A DNA stretch of 64,000 nt from contig JAJUBI010000003.1 of assembly GCA_022419385.1 (NCBI GenBank), forward strand, positions 4,278,001 to 4,342,000, written 5' to 3'. Source of the DNA: Paraconiothyrium sp. Pb-2020 (lineage: Eukaryota > Ascomycota > Dothideomycetes > Pleosporales > Didymosphaeriaceae). Position numbers and translations under genes: made by a program. Positions 44,893 through 56,066 of the stretch are shown piece after piece. Numbering within the stretch: position 1 is the stretch's first letter; each line of letters begins with the position of its first letter. Below the pieces are notes generated by a model, which was given only the letters and a program-made list of their open reading frames with translations, ran no database searches and was not told the origin of the DNA.

Positions 44893-46068
44893 ATGGTTTC
44901 TTCGTTGCTCCTCTCGGTCTCGCTGCTCGCCAGCACTGCCGTTGCGGCGCCCAGCGGCGGGTACAAGACCTCGGACTGGGTGAAGGGCAAGGCTTTCGAC
45001 CGTGTTGCCATCATCTGGCTCGAGAACACCGACTATGACCTCGCCGTTGGAGACCCAAGCTTGGCGTGGTTGGCTAAGAAGGGTATCACCCTCTCCAACC
45101 ACTTCGCGGTCACGCACCCTTCCATGCCAAACTATGCGGCCTCTATTTCCGGCGACTACTACGGAATCAACCACGATGACCTGACCGCGATCCCCTCCAA
45201 TGTCTCGACCATCGTAGACCTTTTGGAGGCGAAGAAAATTTCGTGGGGAGCGTACCAGGAGGACATGCCTTACACTGGTTTCCAGGGCTTCGACTACAAG
45301 AACCAGCAGACCGGTGCCAACGACTACGTCCGCAAGCACAACCCTCCGGTCTTGTACGACTCTGTCGCCGACCAACCCAGCCGCTTGAACCAGCTCAAGA
45401 ACTTGACCCTCTTCCACGAGGACCTCAAGGCGGATGCTCTTCCCCAGTGGATGTTTATCACTCCCAACATGACTTCCGATGGACACGACTCCACAGTGAC
45501 CGTCGCTGGAACCTGGTCCAAGAACTTCCTCGAGCCGCTATTGAACGACAAGAAGTTTATGAAGAACACTCTCGTCATCCTTACCTTCGACGAGAACCAC
45601 ACCTACACCCAGCAGAACCGCATTGTTGCCATTCTCCTGGGCGACGCTGTCCCCAAGAAGCTCGTCGGCACGACCGACAGCAACTTCTACAACCACTACA
45701 GCGAGATCGCTACCGTTCAGGCTAACTGGGGTCTCGACACCCTCGGCCGCTGGGACGTCGGCGCCAACGTGTTCGACTTCGTTGCCAAGAAGACTGGTGA
45801 CAGCGTCAGGCAGTGGCACGGCCAGACTCCTCTTTCTCAGATGTACTGGAACGTTTCGTACGCCGGCAAGCTCAACGACAAGAATACTTCCGTCCCATGG
45901 CCTGTGCCTGGGACCAATTTGAACCACAATGGACGCAAGGTCGCCGATGTTGTCAAGAAGACTTGGAGCTCTTTGGAGAAGCAGTCCGCATACACCACTG
46001 CTCTCGAGGTTCCTGATGGTCTGCACCCGGAGCCTGAGTTCACCCGCGCTCAAAAGACCAAGTGGTAG
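44893..46068 (+). CDS. Secreted acid phosphatase (phosphoesterase family)
   Basis: Single-exon gene, 391 residues, of the fungal acid phosphatase group of the PF04185-type phosphoesterases, which release phosphate from organic esters at the cell surface. The ATG at 44893 gives a signal peptide, MVSSLLLSVSLLASTAVAAP (residues 1-20). The frame is open further upstream but has no ATG. Landmarks are FDRVAIIWLENTDYD (metal-binding Glu-Asn), NHFAVTHPSMPNYAA with the likely nucleophile or phosphate-binding Thr/Ser region, GDYYGINHDD, TPNMTSDGHDS and LTFDENHTYTQQN with Asp/Glu/His metal ligands. Several N-glycosylation sites are present. Codon choice is strongly C-ending, as in highly expressed genes. 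A palindromic CACGTG in the promoter fits control by the NUC-1 regulator encoded at 7996-10133. Confidence 0.92.
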   Translation: MVSSLLLSVSLLASTAVAAPSGGYKTSDWVKGKAFDRVAIIWLENTDYDLAVGDPSLAWLAKKGITLSNHFAVTHPSMPNYAASISGDYYGINHDDLTAIPSNVSTIVDLLEAKKISWGAYQEDMPYTGFQGFDYKNQQTGANDYVRKHNPPVLYDSVADQPSRLNQLKNLTLFHEDLKADALPQWMFITPNMTSDGHDSTVTVAGTWSKNFLEPLLNDKKFMKNTLVILTFDENHTYTQQNRIVAILLGDAVPKKLVGTTDSNFYNHYSEIATVQANWGLDTLGRWDVGANVFDFVAKKTGDSVRQWHGQTPLSQMYWNVSYAGKLNDKNTSVPWPVPGTNLNHNGRKVADVVKKTWSSLEKQSAYTTALEVPDGLHPEPEFTRAQKTKW

Positions 46069-48354
46069 ACGTGTACCTGATGACATATATGTAGATACGA
46101 TCTTTTTGATATATAATCGTAGTTGTTAGTAGATAATTGAGAATGTGTCCTAGCAATCTCATCCACCAAAAATCTAGCTCTATGATGCTCTTGCAGTACT
46201 CCTTTTGAACACGAATGCGTTGAACTAATTGGGGGTTATACCCTTCTCGCATAATCCCTTTAGGAGCTCACGCTCATTGTGCACTAATCATGATCAACTA
46301 CCATTCCCTAGTGCGCACGCTCAGCAAAGGTTCAACAGTGAAATGATTCGAACAGCGCCAATACATTGCACAATACCTGACCTACCAGGTTGTCCTAGGC
46401 TATAGCCCTCCCAAAGATGATATCATTCCCATCTGGAAAGACAAATCAGACGAGTGATCACATTAACCGCCAACTGACAAACACCACATCTCTAACATTT
46501 ACTAACAATGGCAAACTCGCGCTTTCCAAACAAAGAGACCTTCATCCGCCATGGTATCGTGCCCATAGATCTCGTCGCCACTTCGACCAATGAACACACA
46601 GAGTGCCCTATCTGTTCCAAGCGTCTCCGCCGTTGCAATGAAGCAAAATTGAACACTACAGAGACCGAGGCACCAGTCATGATGTAGCACGGGACACATA
46701 TATGGATGATGTCTCGATTGGTGCAGAAGCTATGGCCCTCGCGGGTACTATATAGACCCGCGCCTGCGTGCATGGCACCTTCCAGCCATATCAAGTCAGG
46801 CTTCCCTGCGGCCATATCTTTGGATATCGATGTATTATATTGTGGACGGATTTGGAAGAGAAGAACACTTACCCATTGTGCCGTTGTGTGCTATATCCAT
46901 AGACATAACTTGGCTGGTGGGCGGTGCGATGGGGTTGATGAGCTTGATAATTTGGGTATCCACGGGTCCATGGGTCCACGGGTATCCGTGTCTCACGTGC
47001 CTGGAAGATCGCGAAGATGCAGCCAGATCATGAAATGAATCTTGTATTTGAAAAATATGGGAAATAGTTCCTTGAAGTACCTATGGTAGATTTAGAAGAT
47101 AGGCATCCCTGAATACCATCCAAATGATCACCGTGCCTATTCTGAAGCAAACCGATCTGCACCGAGCAGTTGGAGCAGATTGCGCCTTCCGCCTTCCGCC
47201 GTTATGGTCTGTCGTTGAAACCATGCATGCATTGAATGGACCTCATCCTCATTTAGAGGGAAAGTGAGGTTCGGTATCATGATGTTCAGATGTTGTGGTC
47301 TTGCAAGGCTGTTTCATGCGGGACTATAGATCGGCGCTTCCAAGGTTATGGGACGCACTGACCATTCCACGAGAACAAACGAGAACTTGATTCATACATG
47401 GCCCCCAACCTCATTTCAGCCTTCTTTTTGCTATCCTGTCCCTGCCATCGGCAAACCCCACAGATTCGATCAAACAGTACCGAAGCTTACATGTATGGAG
47501 GCCTCAGACGTTCCGGCCTCTCGAAACTCGAAGATGCCGCGTTGAGCAGTATTTCCCAACCCCGTCAACCAGCATTGCCCGCAACGGGACAAGGTTACCA
47601 ATCCAGACAAGCTAACCGAGGAGCGGCACGACCCAGTAGCTCCACGAGCGTCTCTCCACACGCCACCGCAACTTATCATCCTCGCGCTGCTCTTTCGCGT
47701 GCTGGTGAGGAGAGCCCGGACAACTGCACGTCGCTCAGACGCGCTCACGTAGACTAGGCGTTTCACCTCCCATGCAACCACCGTGGACCAGGCCCCTATC
47801 GCCGCGACAGTCCCGCATGCCAAGGAGGCGTTCACCTCACAACATCTAAGCCCCTGTCCACGAGATTGATTCGTCGAATCACGCTCTTGCTTATAACGCC
47901 ATTCCGGGGAGGCTGAGCTACTTGGGCTCTAGATTGTAAATTTACGCTACTCCTCTGCAATGAAGAAGCCCTCGTGGAGCACTGTTGTTTGATTATTTCA
48001 TCGGAGCACCTTCAAGGCGACCTCAATGCTTCAGAAACGGGGTCAATATGCATGGGGATGCGGTCAAGATTGATTACTCGGGTATTGACCATACCTGCAG
48101 TCTCAGCCTCGTCGACCGGGTATGAAGTCGTGCCATAACCTAGATGGGGCACCGCATGGGCTGTGCCCTTCCCGCGACCCGAACATTGCCTTCGCTTGTG
48201 ACATGGATCCGTATCCTGACCTTGCAAGTCAGGCCTAGGGGTGCTATTTTGGGGGCTGGAGGCTTTTTTGTTGTTCTTCAAGTGCATGTCGTTCGCTCTT
48301 GAATTCTCTCACCTCAAGTGCCATTCGTTACCCACGTTCGCTAATTGTTACACC
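46069..48354. other. Intergenic, 2.3 kb with a RING-like fragment
   Basis: Apart from the short RING-like frame at 46508-46687 I see no supportable gene. Small tandem patterns occur around 46959-46990 (repeated gggtcca-type units) and 47183-47200 (repeated cgccttc units). Confidence 0.4.
46508..46687 (+). CDS. Short RING-finger-like ORF, possibly truncated
   Basis: A 59-codon frame starting MANSRFPNKETFIRHGIVPIDL and containing TECPICSKRL. The opening (a charged helix, then Asn/Asp-rich sequence and CPIC) is how many small fungal RING-H2 proteins begin, with CPIC as the first zinc-binding pair. After one more Cys (RRCNE) the frame ends with APVMM. The remaining Cys/His ligands of a RING are absent, so it cannot fold as a complete RING. 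I found no convincing intron joining it to further ligands downstream. It is either a decayed copy, a small protein that has lost the domain, or the first exon of a gene whose rest I cannot see. Confidence 0.4.
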   Translation: MANSRFPNKETFIRHGIVPIDLVATSTNEHTECPICSKRLRRCNEAKLNTTETEAPVMM

Positions 48355-49526
48355 ATGTTTAATCTTCTACCTTTCGCGTTGTTGCTTGAAGTGTTTGTGT
48401 ATGTCGGTGCTTCACCTGTCGATGCAGCGTTCGAGGCGGCGCATCCAATGATCACACAGCGCGCTGAGCTGTTCATTCGGGAAGCACCAGCCTCTCTGGT
48501 GGGCTACTATTACACCACGGATGGGGATGGGAACACCGTCAGTAAGTGAAAATGTCACGAACGCCATGAGAAACACGCTAAAAGACAATCAAAGTCACTT
48601 CCTCGGAGAAACCAGGCTCCGCTGCAACGTTCCGCGATAACACTCTGGTAGATTGGTGCTCGGACGACTCATCATATATGTCGAATGTATGCCCAACGGC
48701 ATATTGGACTTCTTGTGATGGCTCTACACTCAAATCGGAGGGTGGTTCGACATCTTGCACTTCGAGATGCGATTACGATATCATATACACCGCAGGCACA
48801 TCAGACTCGAACTACCTACAATGGTACCACTGCATGGATCGCTCATTCCTCTATTTTTATCGCGAACAGCCTACAGGCACTTTGATTGAAGACATGACCA
48901 CCACTGAATCATCCTCGACCGAGACCTTCTCCTCCGAATCATCCTCCGAATCATCCTCGGACCCCTCATCTACCGAAACGACTACCAATACAGCGAGTCC
49001 CGCATCATCAGTCACATCGGTCGCATCGCAGACATCAGACCCCACAGGGTCGTCCACTCCCATAGCCGAACCAGCAAAAGAGAAAGAAGCAAGCAAAGCC
49101 TGGATCGCAGGGGTGGTTATCGGCATAGTCGGCCTCCTTGCTGTCGCAGGCATGGGGTTCTACCTTTGGAGACAGAGACAGCAGAAGCACGCGTATGGTC
49201 CTGCACCGCAAGGCCCGACGCAAGCACAGGCGCAGCCCGGATACTCAACCCAGCAGTCCGCATACTATCCTCCACCTCAACAGACATATGGGAATGGTCC
49301 AAGTCCATATCTGCAGCCTGTCTCGCCGAACATGAGCGCGTATGATGCGCAAGTGGCCAAGCCACAAGAGGATACAATGTATGGAGGGTATGCGCCACAG
49401 CAGTATGGCAGTCCGCCACCAGGGGTGGGAACGGTACAAATGCCACAAGCAAGTCCGCAGGTGCAGCCGCATATGACAGCAAATATGCATGAGATGCCGG
49501 AGCTGGCGCCTTCTTCGGGGCGGTAA
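48355..49526 (+). CDS. Ser/Thr-rich single-pass membrane protein (Wsc/Mid2-like layout)
   Basis: Two exons (48355-48541, 48595-49526) give 372 residues. A signal peptide (MFNLLPFALLLEVFVYVGASP) is followed by an extracellular domain with about eight Cys (WCSDD, NVCPTAYWTSC, TSCTSRCDY, WYHCMD). A Ser/Thr-rich stalk covers about 163-225, likely O-mannosylated. One transmembrane helix lies at 231-254 (AWIAGVVIGIVGLLAVAGMGFYLW), followed by a basic stop (RQRQQK). The cytosolic tail of about 115 residues is rich in Gln, Pro, Tyr and Gly. This layout is that of cell-wall stress sensors such as Wsc and Mid2, but I see no proven WSC domain, so the sensing role is inference. Many fungal genomes have several such proteins of unknown ligand. 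Confidence 0.85.
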
Positions 49527-50039
49527 TGACTGAAATGAAAGGCTGTTGAAGGTATTGCAAATCTGCGAGCGTTCTGATGTAAACATGATACCATATCCAT
49601 TTTTGTAGTTTCCTTTGATACCCATTTAAAGTAATTAAAAGCTACATAAGAATGCCGTTATAGCGCTCTTTGAAGATTGATCGAATGTTTCGGCTAAAGT
49701 TCTTGTGCACATTGTGTGCACATTGAACAGTTGAAGAGCATGGTGTAGGTAAAAGGACTGTTGCTTAACATACAACTTCCACGTACTCAGGCTACATCAT
49801 CGCCCACCATACGACTAAGAGGCGAATAATGAAATACTCGTGATCGCAACATACTCAAACCTAATTTGCAAAATGTGCGTCAATGCAAACACCCTTCGCG
49901 AGATTCTCAAGGGTCGATTGGGTCAGGTGACATGGCGAGTGTGGGCACGGACCTCCGTGTGTTTGTTTACGATGCACTTGCCGTCTGAAGCGAGCCTCGA
50001 CTACACCAGCATCATCTTGGCCCCACGTAACCGCACAAC
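49527..50039. other. Intergenic
   Basis: A spacer of 513 bp holding the sensor 3' flank and the spc7 promoter. No gene is visible. A direct repeat of gtgcacattgt sits near 49700-49725. Confidence 0.45.
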
Positions 50040-53000
50040 ATGGCGAGCGACGACGCCAAAGAGAACATCGCCGACGGCCTGGTTGCAGGCTTGACTTTCA
50101 AGGCGCCGTCCGCTTCGTCGCCGAAGAAGTCGCGCAAGAGCAAGACGCGTAGCAAGAGCATTGGTCCTAGTGGGCTCAGCGACCTCGAAGAGAAGCCGTC
50201 TATACTGAAGGAGAGCAATGGGAACAGGCGCAAGGTATGCGCGCAATTGTACATGACAACATCAGAAAGTGCTAACGTCGCGCAGTCTGCCTTCATTCCA
50301 GCAGTCAAATCAATTCTGGTTTCGAACGATATCGACGAGAAGAAGCGGCGCGAAGCACGTCGCAAGTCGCTCGGTAGATGCGCATATCGACGGAGTAAGA
50401 AAAGCGGTTGCTGACATATTTGCAGCACGGCGACGCGTCTCTTTCAACCCGGAGGCAACGCTGCACAGCTGGGATGTAGTAGCTTATGCGCGCGATGAGA
50501 CATCTTCCACCGTATCAGACGCGACGCGACGAGCGTCCTCTGTAGCGCGAGAGCCCGCGCATCCATCTTCCGACGCCGAAGAGCCTCCCTCTACCCCACC
50601 AGAGCGCATCGAGGAGCCCGAACCCGAAGTCGGATCATCGCCTGCCAACCAGCGCGATGCGCATAAGAAGAAGAATCGGCGCAGCTCGGGCATCCCACCA
50701 GTGAACTTCAACAACCCAGATGACATCGCCTCGTCCAGTCCTTTGATTGAAAACACATCTCCTGCAAAGGGTGCACTGCAAGACGATCTCGAAGATGCGC
50801 CCGAAGACAACGATTCACAGAGCAGCGCACGCCTAGATGCTGCGCTACGAAAGGCTTCTGAACTTGCAGGCACACAAAGGCTGGATTTGGACAGTGATGA
50901 AGAAATGTCCATGGTTGGACCAGAAGACGAGATCACAGCGTCATTCAAGCCGTGGGTCCAGAACAAGGATCAAGAAAATGAAGACCCTTTCTCGAATTCT
51001 CCTACAGGCTCAGACGAGAACGGAGAAGAGGACATGAGCATGGACATTACACGCGCTGTGGGCAAGATTATTGCTCAGCCAGAGCCTGAGAGCCCCGGCT
51101 CCGATGACATGAGCATGGACCTGACCACAGCTATTGGCAGCATCAAGGAATCATCATCCAAGGATTTACCTAATCGCAGGAAGAGTCTCAAGCGCCGCGT
51201 GTCGATGCTTGAACCCTCTCGAGGCAGCCCAGCAAAGCGACCATCAAGCCGGAGAACCAGTCTTCGCTCCCATACAGTTGCAGAAGAAACCTCAGCGGAT
51301 GACCAGACCATGGACTTTACTGTGGCTATTGGAGCCATCAAGAATGAGCCTAAGCCAGATGCTCAACCACCCTCTAAGAGAACTCGTGCAAGTGTAGACA
51401 GCTCATTTGGAGATGAGACGATGGATTTCACTGTTGCGGTAGGCAAGATTAAAGATGTGAAATCGGCAATGGTAGAAGGCGCTTTGGAAGAAAATGAACC
51501 AGACGAAGAGCACGAGGATATGGACCTATCGATGGAATTCACAACAATAGTCGGCCCTGGCATCAAACGCCTCGGCAAACTTCCAGAACAGGCAGAGGAT
51601 GAGACAGTGCGAGCCCAACCCCAGTGAAGAGAAACGTTTTCGCCCAGAAATCACCTAGGAAGTCACCAGGCCGTAAAACATACCCGGATCTGACCGCAGC
51701 GCTATCCGAGAGCGCACAGAAGGCACCTAAGATCACGCCGTCAAAGTCGCCTCGTCAGCCACGTCGTAGTCTCAATGTTGCTACCCCAGATACGAAGCCT
51801 ACAAAGCAGCGTATCGAGGACTTTGAGCCTTCGCCATTTGTACGGAGCGCGCCGCGAAGTACAGCAAAGTCCACAGACGTCGCTACCACGCCTACCTCAC
51901 AGCCGCGGAATGCGCCTCTGATCGTACCGGACGATCCTATCGAGGCTCCTATACTCAAAGGACGACGCTCGTCCTTATCTAACGTTCAATTTAGCCCACT
52001 TGCTCAAGTAGCTGAAGAACCAACGCTCCGGAGCACCGCTATACTATCGAACAACATCAAGCTTCTTTCGACACCCAGAAAGCAGACACTGACCTCTCCC
52101 GTCAAGCGAGGAATGACCCCTAAAAAGTCGCAGACCCCACAGAAGGAGGCAACACCGAAACAGAAGACGCCGACCCCGAAGAAGCGAACCCCAAGAAAGA
52201 GTGTGAGCCCTAAGAAGAGGGTAGCATTCGGCGCTGAACCCGAAGTCGAAGATAAGGAAAATGTTCCCGAGCATGGTGTTGATGAAGATCTGGATGACGC
52301 TGAGCAGATCTCGTTGCAAGAGTTCCTGGACTTGACGAGGATTCGATTCATGGAGGTGAGCGCGAGCAAGCGTCGACATACTACTGCACCTGCGGCATTC
52401 CACGATAAGGATATCGAAGAGGAGGAACCGTCGCTCGATCAGTACGTCGTCGCTGGTGCGTGCACCATTCCTGAATACGACTTGTACACGCACGCCTGCC
52501 ACGAACTGAAGAAGTTTATCTCAAGTGGCCGAAGCTTCGTTCGGACCTTAGAAGAGAACGTGGAGGAAGAGAATCCCTTGCTATTTTCCGAGTATCTTAC
52601 AGCACCGCCCGATCAACGTGCAATCATGGATAACCATTTCAAGAACTTGAAGACAAATGCTCGTCTCGAGGCTCGCGGAGAGTGGTACACATGGAGGACT
52701 AATCTGCTTCGAGATCTCAAATCCATGCTTGTGAATACTATGCATGAGTTCAGGAAAGACGAGTCCGTCATCGGAGGTCAAGAGCAGCTGCTGGGTGAGG
52801 TTTTGCCTCCTCTACAGGAGACGCAGGAGCGGCTGGACACAGAATGCAGAAAGCTACAGCAGCGACATGATGAATTGAACAGTTGTAATCGTGAAGAGCT
52901 AGAACAGGCACGAGATCGACTTGTCGTCGTAAACACCGAATTGGAAGAGGCACGACAGCTCGTTGCTCAAATGCAGCAAGAACTTGCTGAAAAAGAAGCA

Positions 53001-53839
53001 CGCATCGAGGCTGTGAAGGAACGCAAAGTCGAATGCATCGCAGAGACTAAAGCCGCAGAGCGTGTGCGAGAAGAGTATCGCGGGTGGTCGACTACCGAGG
53101 TGAATGAGCTTCATGGTAAGTGCTCCACGCTAAATCCCAAATTCATCCTGCTGATTGCTCTCTAGCTAAGGTCACTGCGCTCGAGCAGAGGCACGGATGG
53201 AGCATCACTGCCGCTTCCGGGAGCATGATCACTATGACTTATTTGAACGACCTTGAACTCTACTTTCAGCCATCCGCTTTCACCACTGGCACCGAATCTC
53301 CCAACGCGTCCATCTCGTTGACATACGTTGGCGACTCGGCAACTCCACACCCGCGGCCATTGACCACTAGCAAGCGTTTCTTCCTCCAGCTCATACGCGC
53401 CTATTTGCACTGCATCCCACAATCACAGACCCGCGTCAAAGATCTACTCGATGTAATCAAGAATGGCTGGGCGACCGCGTCAGCTGTCGCAGAGGGCGTA
53501 CGTTGGCTGGAACACAGCTACATCACCGACGAGTCTATCTTGTCAGATGAGCGCATGGCCGTCTCATCTAACATGCTTCTTCCTGCACTGCAGACAAAGG
53601 TGAAAGTCACCTTCGAGGTTGGTGTTAATCTCGCGTCCGTTGGGGTGGATACAGAGGTCGTTGCCAAGGCAGAGCTGGTCTACGGCGAGAAGTTCAAGAC
53701 GGAGAGGATGGGTGCGTATTTGGAGCACATTTGTGGTACCAAGGTCAAGCAAGAGTCAGAAATGTCGATCTGGGCCGATGCGTGCCTGGAGCTCGTGGAG
53801 AAGCTGAAGGCTACGGGAAGGAAGGGCGAGAGGGTGTAG
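50040..53839 (+). CDS. spc7: Kinetochore scaffold Spc7/Spc105/KNL1
   Basis: Outer-kinetochore scaffold of the KMN network, binding microtubules, PP1 and Bub1-Bub3. My model has five exons (50040-50234, 50286-50373, 50426-51606, 51648-53115, 53166-53839) and gives 1201 residues. The PP1-docking motif RVSF is at 98-101, in RRRVSFNPEATLHSWD. Five MELT-type motifs follow: MDIT (300-303), MDLT (325-328), MDFT (390-393 and 427-430) and MEFT (464-467), the Mps1 phosphorylation sites that recruit Bub3-Bub1. The second half has the conserved Spc7 domain start (ISLQEFLDLTRIRFMEVSASKRR), a coiled coil and the C-terminal RWD region (KVTALEQRHGWSI onward). Between 51600 and 51650 the frame changes. I bridge it with a 41-nt GTGCGA...CAG intron, but a one-base indel is equally possible. 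Confidence 0.88.
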
Positions 53840-54063
53840 GGTGCTGTCTCGTTCAATTTCACGATCCATCCGATGTCCTAGGCAGATTGGGACTCGTTGT
53901 TAATGACTCATGATTTACGAATGCCTTACGGTTGGCGTTATTGTTATTAAGATCGTCCCTGTGCAAGGCGCGGTATCACACCTGCATCTTATTTTTGAGC
54001 ACTTGTCACATAGCATTCCTTGACCACTGTCCAATTCGAGCGGCTCTATTTTCTTCGCTAGTG

Positions 54064-55683
54064 TTATATCGGTATTCTGCCCCCGACCGAAAGCCAGAAT
54101 GCGCACCGCTTTTCTAACTGATCGACGTTGCCGTTGGCTATCTCTCCGCTGCGAATCACGAACTGTTCCCCGTCCTTTAGAGACGGCACTCCAACTACGC
54201 TGCTATTTGTCACTTTATGCGCGTTCGGCTCGCCGGTTTGCACGAAGGATGCCATAGCTCCCGCATACGCCTTATACGTTAGCGGATCCGACGTCTGCAC
54301 CGCATTCACTTGGTTCCAGTATATCGTGTCCGACGCGTGCTTGGCCGGTGAAATCGTATATTCGATCAAGGAACCCTTGCGGGCGGAGGCAGCAAGCCAG
54401 TACGCGGGGCAAGCGAGTTGGAGGTCCCGATAGATCAGGCCGGCGCGCGTGTATGAGGTGTTCCAGGCAATCTCTTCGGCAGTTCCGTTCTGCGGATACA
54501 AGGTCTTCAATTTCTGGACGTCAGCCCCACGGAGACCGGGGAGGTATCCAGCGAGCCAGGCATTGAAGCCGGTGGTGCTGGAATTGAAGCCTCCTGAGCC
54601 CGAGGCACTGTTTAGACCGGGAGGGATGAAGTTCTCGCCTTCGTGAAGGTTGTAGCTCGTTAGTAGCAGCTCTGCATTAAGCGCTTTTCGCTTTATCGCG
54701 GTTGAGAGTGGGGTGGTGAGAAACGCGTCGTCGATTACGGGACCCCACGTGAAGCTGCTGGTCGTGTATTGCTGGCTTGTCGAAAGGTTCAGACTCACGT
54801 CACGCAGTGTCTGAACATCCACGGTCTTGAGGCAAGAGATCTCGTCCTGGACGCCGGCGCATCCTACACCTTTCACTACGGTTGCGTAGAGCGCTTCGTT
54901 TTCGGGGCTGTCGTAGCGGTATGTTTTGGGCCAGTAGGGCGAGCTGCTCATTGCCTTTTGAAAGAGGTTCTTTCCGCGGTTTCCGGTTGCGATGGTTTGA
55001 GCGACGACGCTGCCTCCGCCTGCACTCTGTCCCCAGATCGTAACGTTTCTAGGATCGCCGCCGAAAGCGTGGATGTTATGCTGTATCCACTCCAGAGCTG
55101 CTCGCTGATCAAGTAAGCCGGTGTTTAGATCTGTGTCTTTGTGCTGAGCGATCTTCTTTCCCGAGAGAAACCCGAATACATTGGTGCGGTAGTTGCTGTA
55201 CACGACTACGTAGTCGTTTTGCTGGGAGACGTTCAAGACTGGAAAGCCCGAGGGCGGGACGGTGAAAGATGCGCTGCCTTGGATGAAGCCGCCGCCGTAG
55301 AACGTCAGTAGCACTGGACGGAGTCCTTGTTTGGATTCTTTGTTGGACAGCGTCCAGGGCCGCGAGTAGATGCCGAGGTACAAACAATCTTCTGATCCGT
55401 TGACGGTGCGCTGGGGACACATGTCGAACGCTTGATCTGTGTTGTAAGTGCCATTGGTGATCGGTGCTGGCGGCTGGGGCGCGCGGAAGCGGTTTTCGCC
55501 TGCTGTCGAGGCGGCGAAGGGAATTTTGCGGTAGTAAGTAAGGTTGTAAGTAGAGCTGTAGGCGCCGCTGAATGAACCGTATGGGAGTTTTACGGTGGGT
55601 GCTGTGACTGGCGTAGGAGATGCGATGATGAGATGAATCGAGGAGAGCAAGAAGAGGAGACGGGCGATGAGTGGGAACGCCAT
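54064..55683 (-). CDS. Secreted type B carboxylesterase/lipase
   Basis: Single-exon gene of 539 residues from the ATG at 55683. That start gives a signal peptide (MAFPLIARLLFLLSSIHLIIASP), whereas the upstream in-frame ATGs do not improve it. Family motifs are KIPFAAS, EDCLYLGIY (conserved EDCLYLN-like), the oxyanion sequence YGGGFIQGS, DQRAALEWIQHNI, the nucleophile elbow GQSAGGGS, and HASDTIYW carrying the likely catalytic His. Many NxS/T sites suggest glycosylation. The enzyme hydrolyses ester bonds of lipids or small molecules outside the cell. The physiological substrate is not evident. It converges on spc7 with a 224-bp spacer. Confidence 0.92.
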   Translation of the reverse strand: MAFPLIARLLFLLSSIHLIIASPTPVTAPTVKLPYGSFSGAYSSTYNLTYYRKIPFAASTAGENRFRAPQPPAPITNGTYNTDQAFDMCPQRTVNGSEDCLYLGIYSRPWTLSNKESKQGLRPVLLTFYGGGFIQGSASFTVPPSGFPVLNVSQQNDYVVVYSNYRTNVFGFLSGKKIAQHKDTDLNTGLLDQRAALEWIQHNIHAFGGDPRNVTIWGQSAGGGSVVAQTIATGNRGKNLFQKAMSSSPYWPKTYRYDSPENEALYATVVKGVGCAGVQDEISCLKTVDVQTLRDVSLNLSTSQQYTTSSFTWGPVIDDAFLTTPLSTAIKRKALNAELLLTSYNLHEGENFIPPGLNSASGSGGFNSSTTGFNAWLAGYLPGLRGADVQKLKTLYPQNGTAEEIAWNTSYTRAGLIYRDLQLACPAYWLAASARKGSLIEYTISPAKHASDTIYWNQVNAVQTSDPLTYKAYAGAMASFVQTGEPNAHKVTNSSVVGVPSLKDGEQFVIRSGEIANGNVDQLEKRCAFWLSVGGRIPI

Positions 55684-56066
55684 TGTGACGGACGTTGACA
55701 ATTTCCTACACATTGAAATTAAATTATGAACGATATCAGACATGTTATATAGCAATTGGCGCTCTGCGGACGTAAAGCTGTTTTAGCCTCTTTCTCCGCA
55801 TGGTGATTTCAGTCCGGGGTTGCGGGGCAGCAAAACCTGGAGAACGACAAGCCGTGACGATTGCGTTGTCCTCGCTTCGGTATATTTTCTGCCGAGCCAT
55901 ACGATGCTAGCTAAGATGAAGGACGACTAGGGAGATGGCCTTCGGGCCATGGGAAGGTTAATTGAATTATTCCGGCGCCTGGAGATACGCGAGAAGCTAA
56001 TTGGAACAAGGATGCAGCACGACGAACGGGTGGTGTATAACATGGGCCAAGGTCATAAGTTACCCT
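55684..56066. other. Intergenic
   Basis: A spacer of 383 bp holding the carboxylesterase promoter. No gene is visible. Confidence 0.5.

Noticed and set aside
46334..46365. GTTCGAATC-like sequence resembling a tRNA B box (minus strand)
   Set aside because: No matching acceptor stem, A box or anticodon arm is present around it.
47398..47757. Plus-strand frame of 119 codons with a hydrophobic start
   Set aside because: The hydrophobic segment is short, the rest is Ser/Arg/Pro-rich and low in information, and I see no conserved feature.
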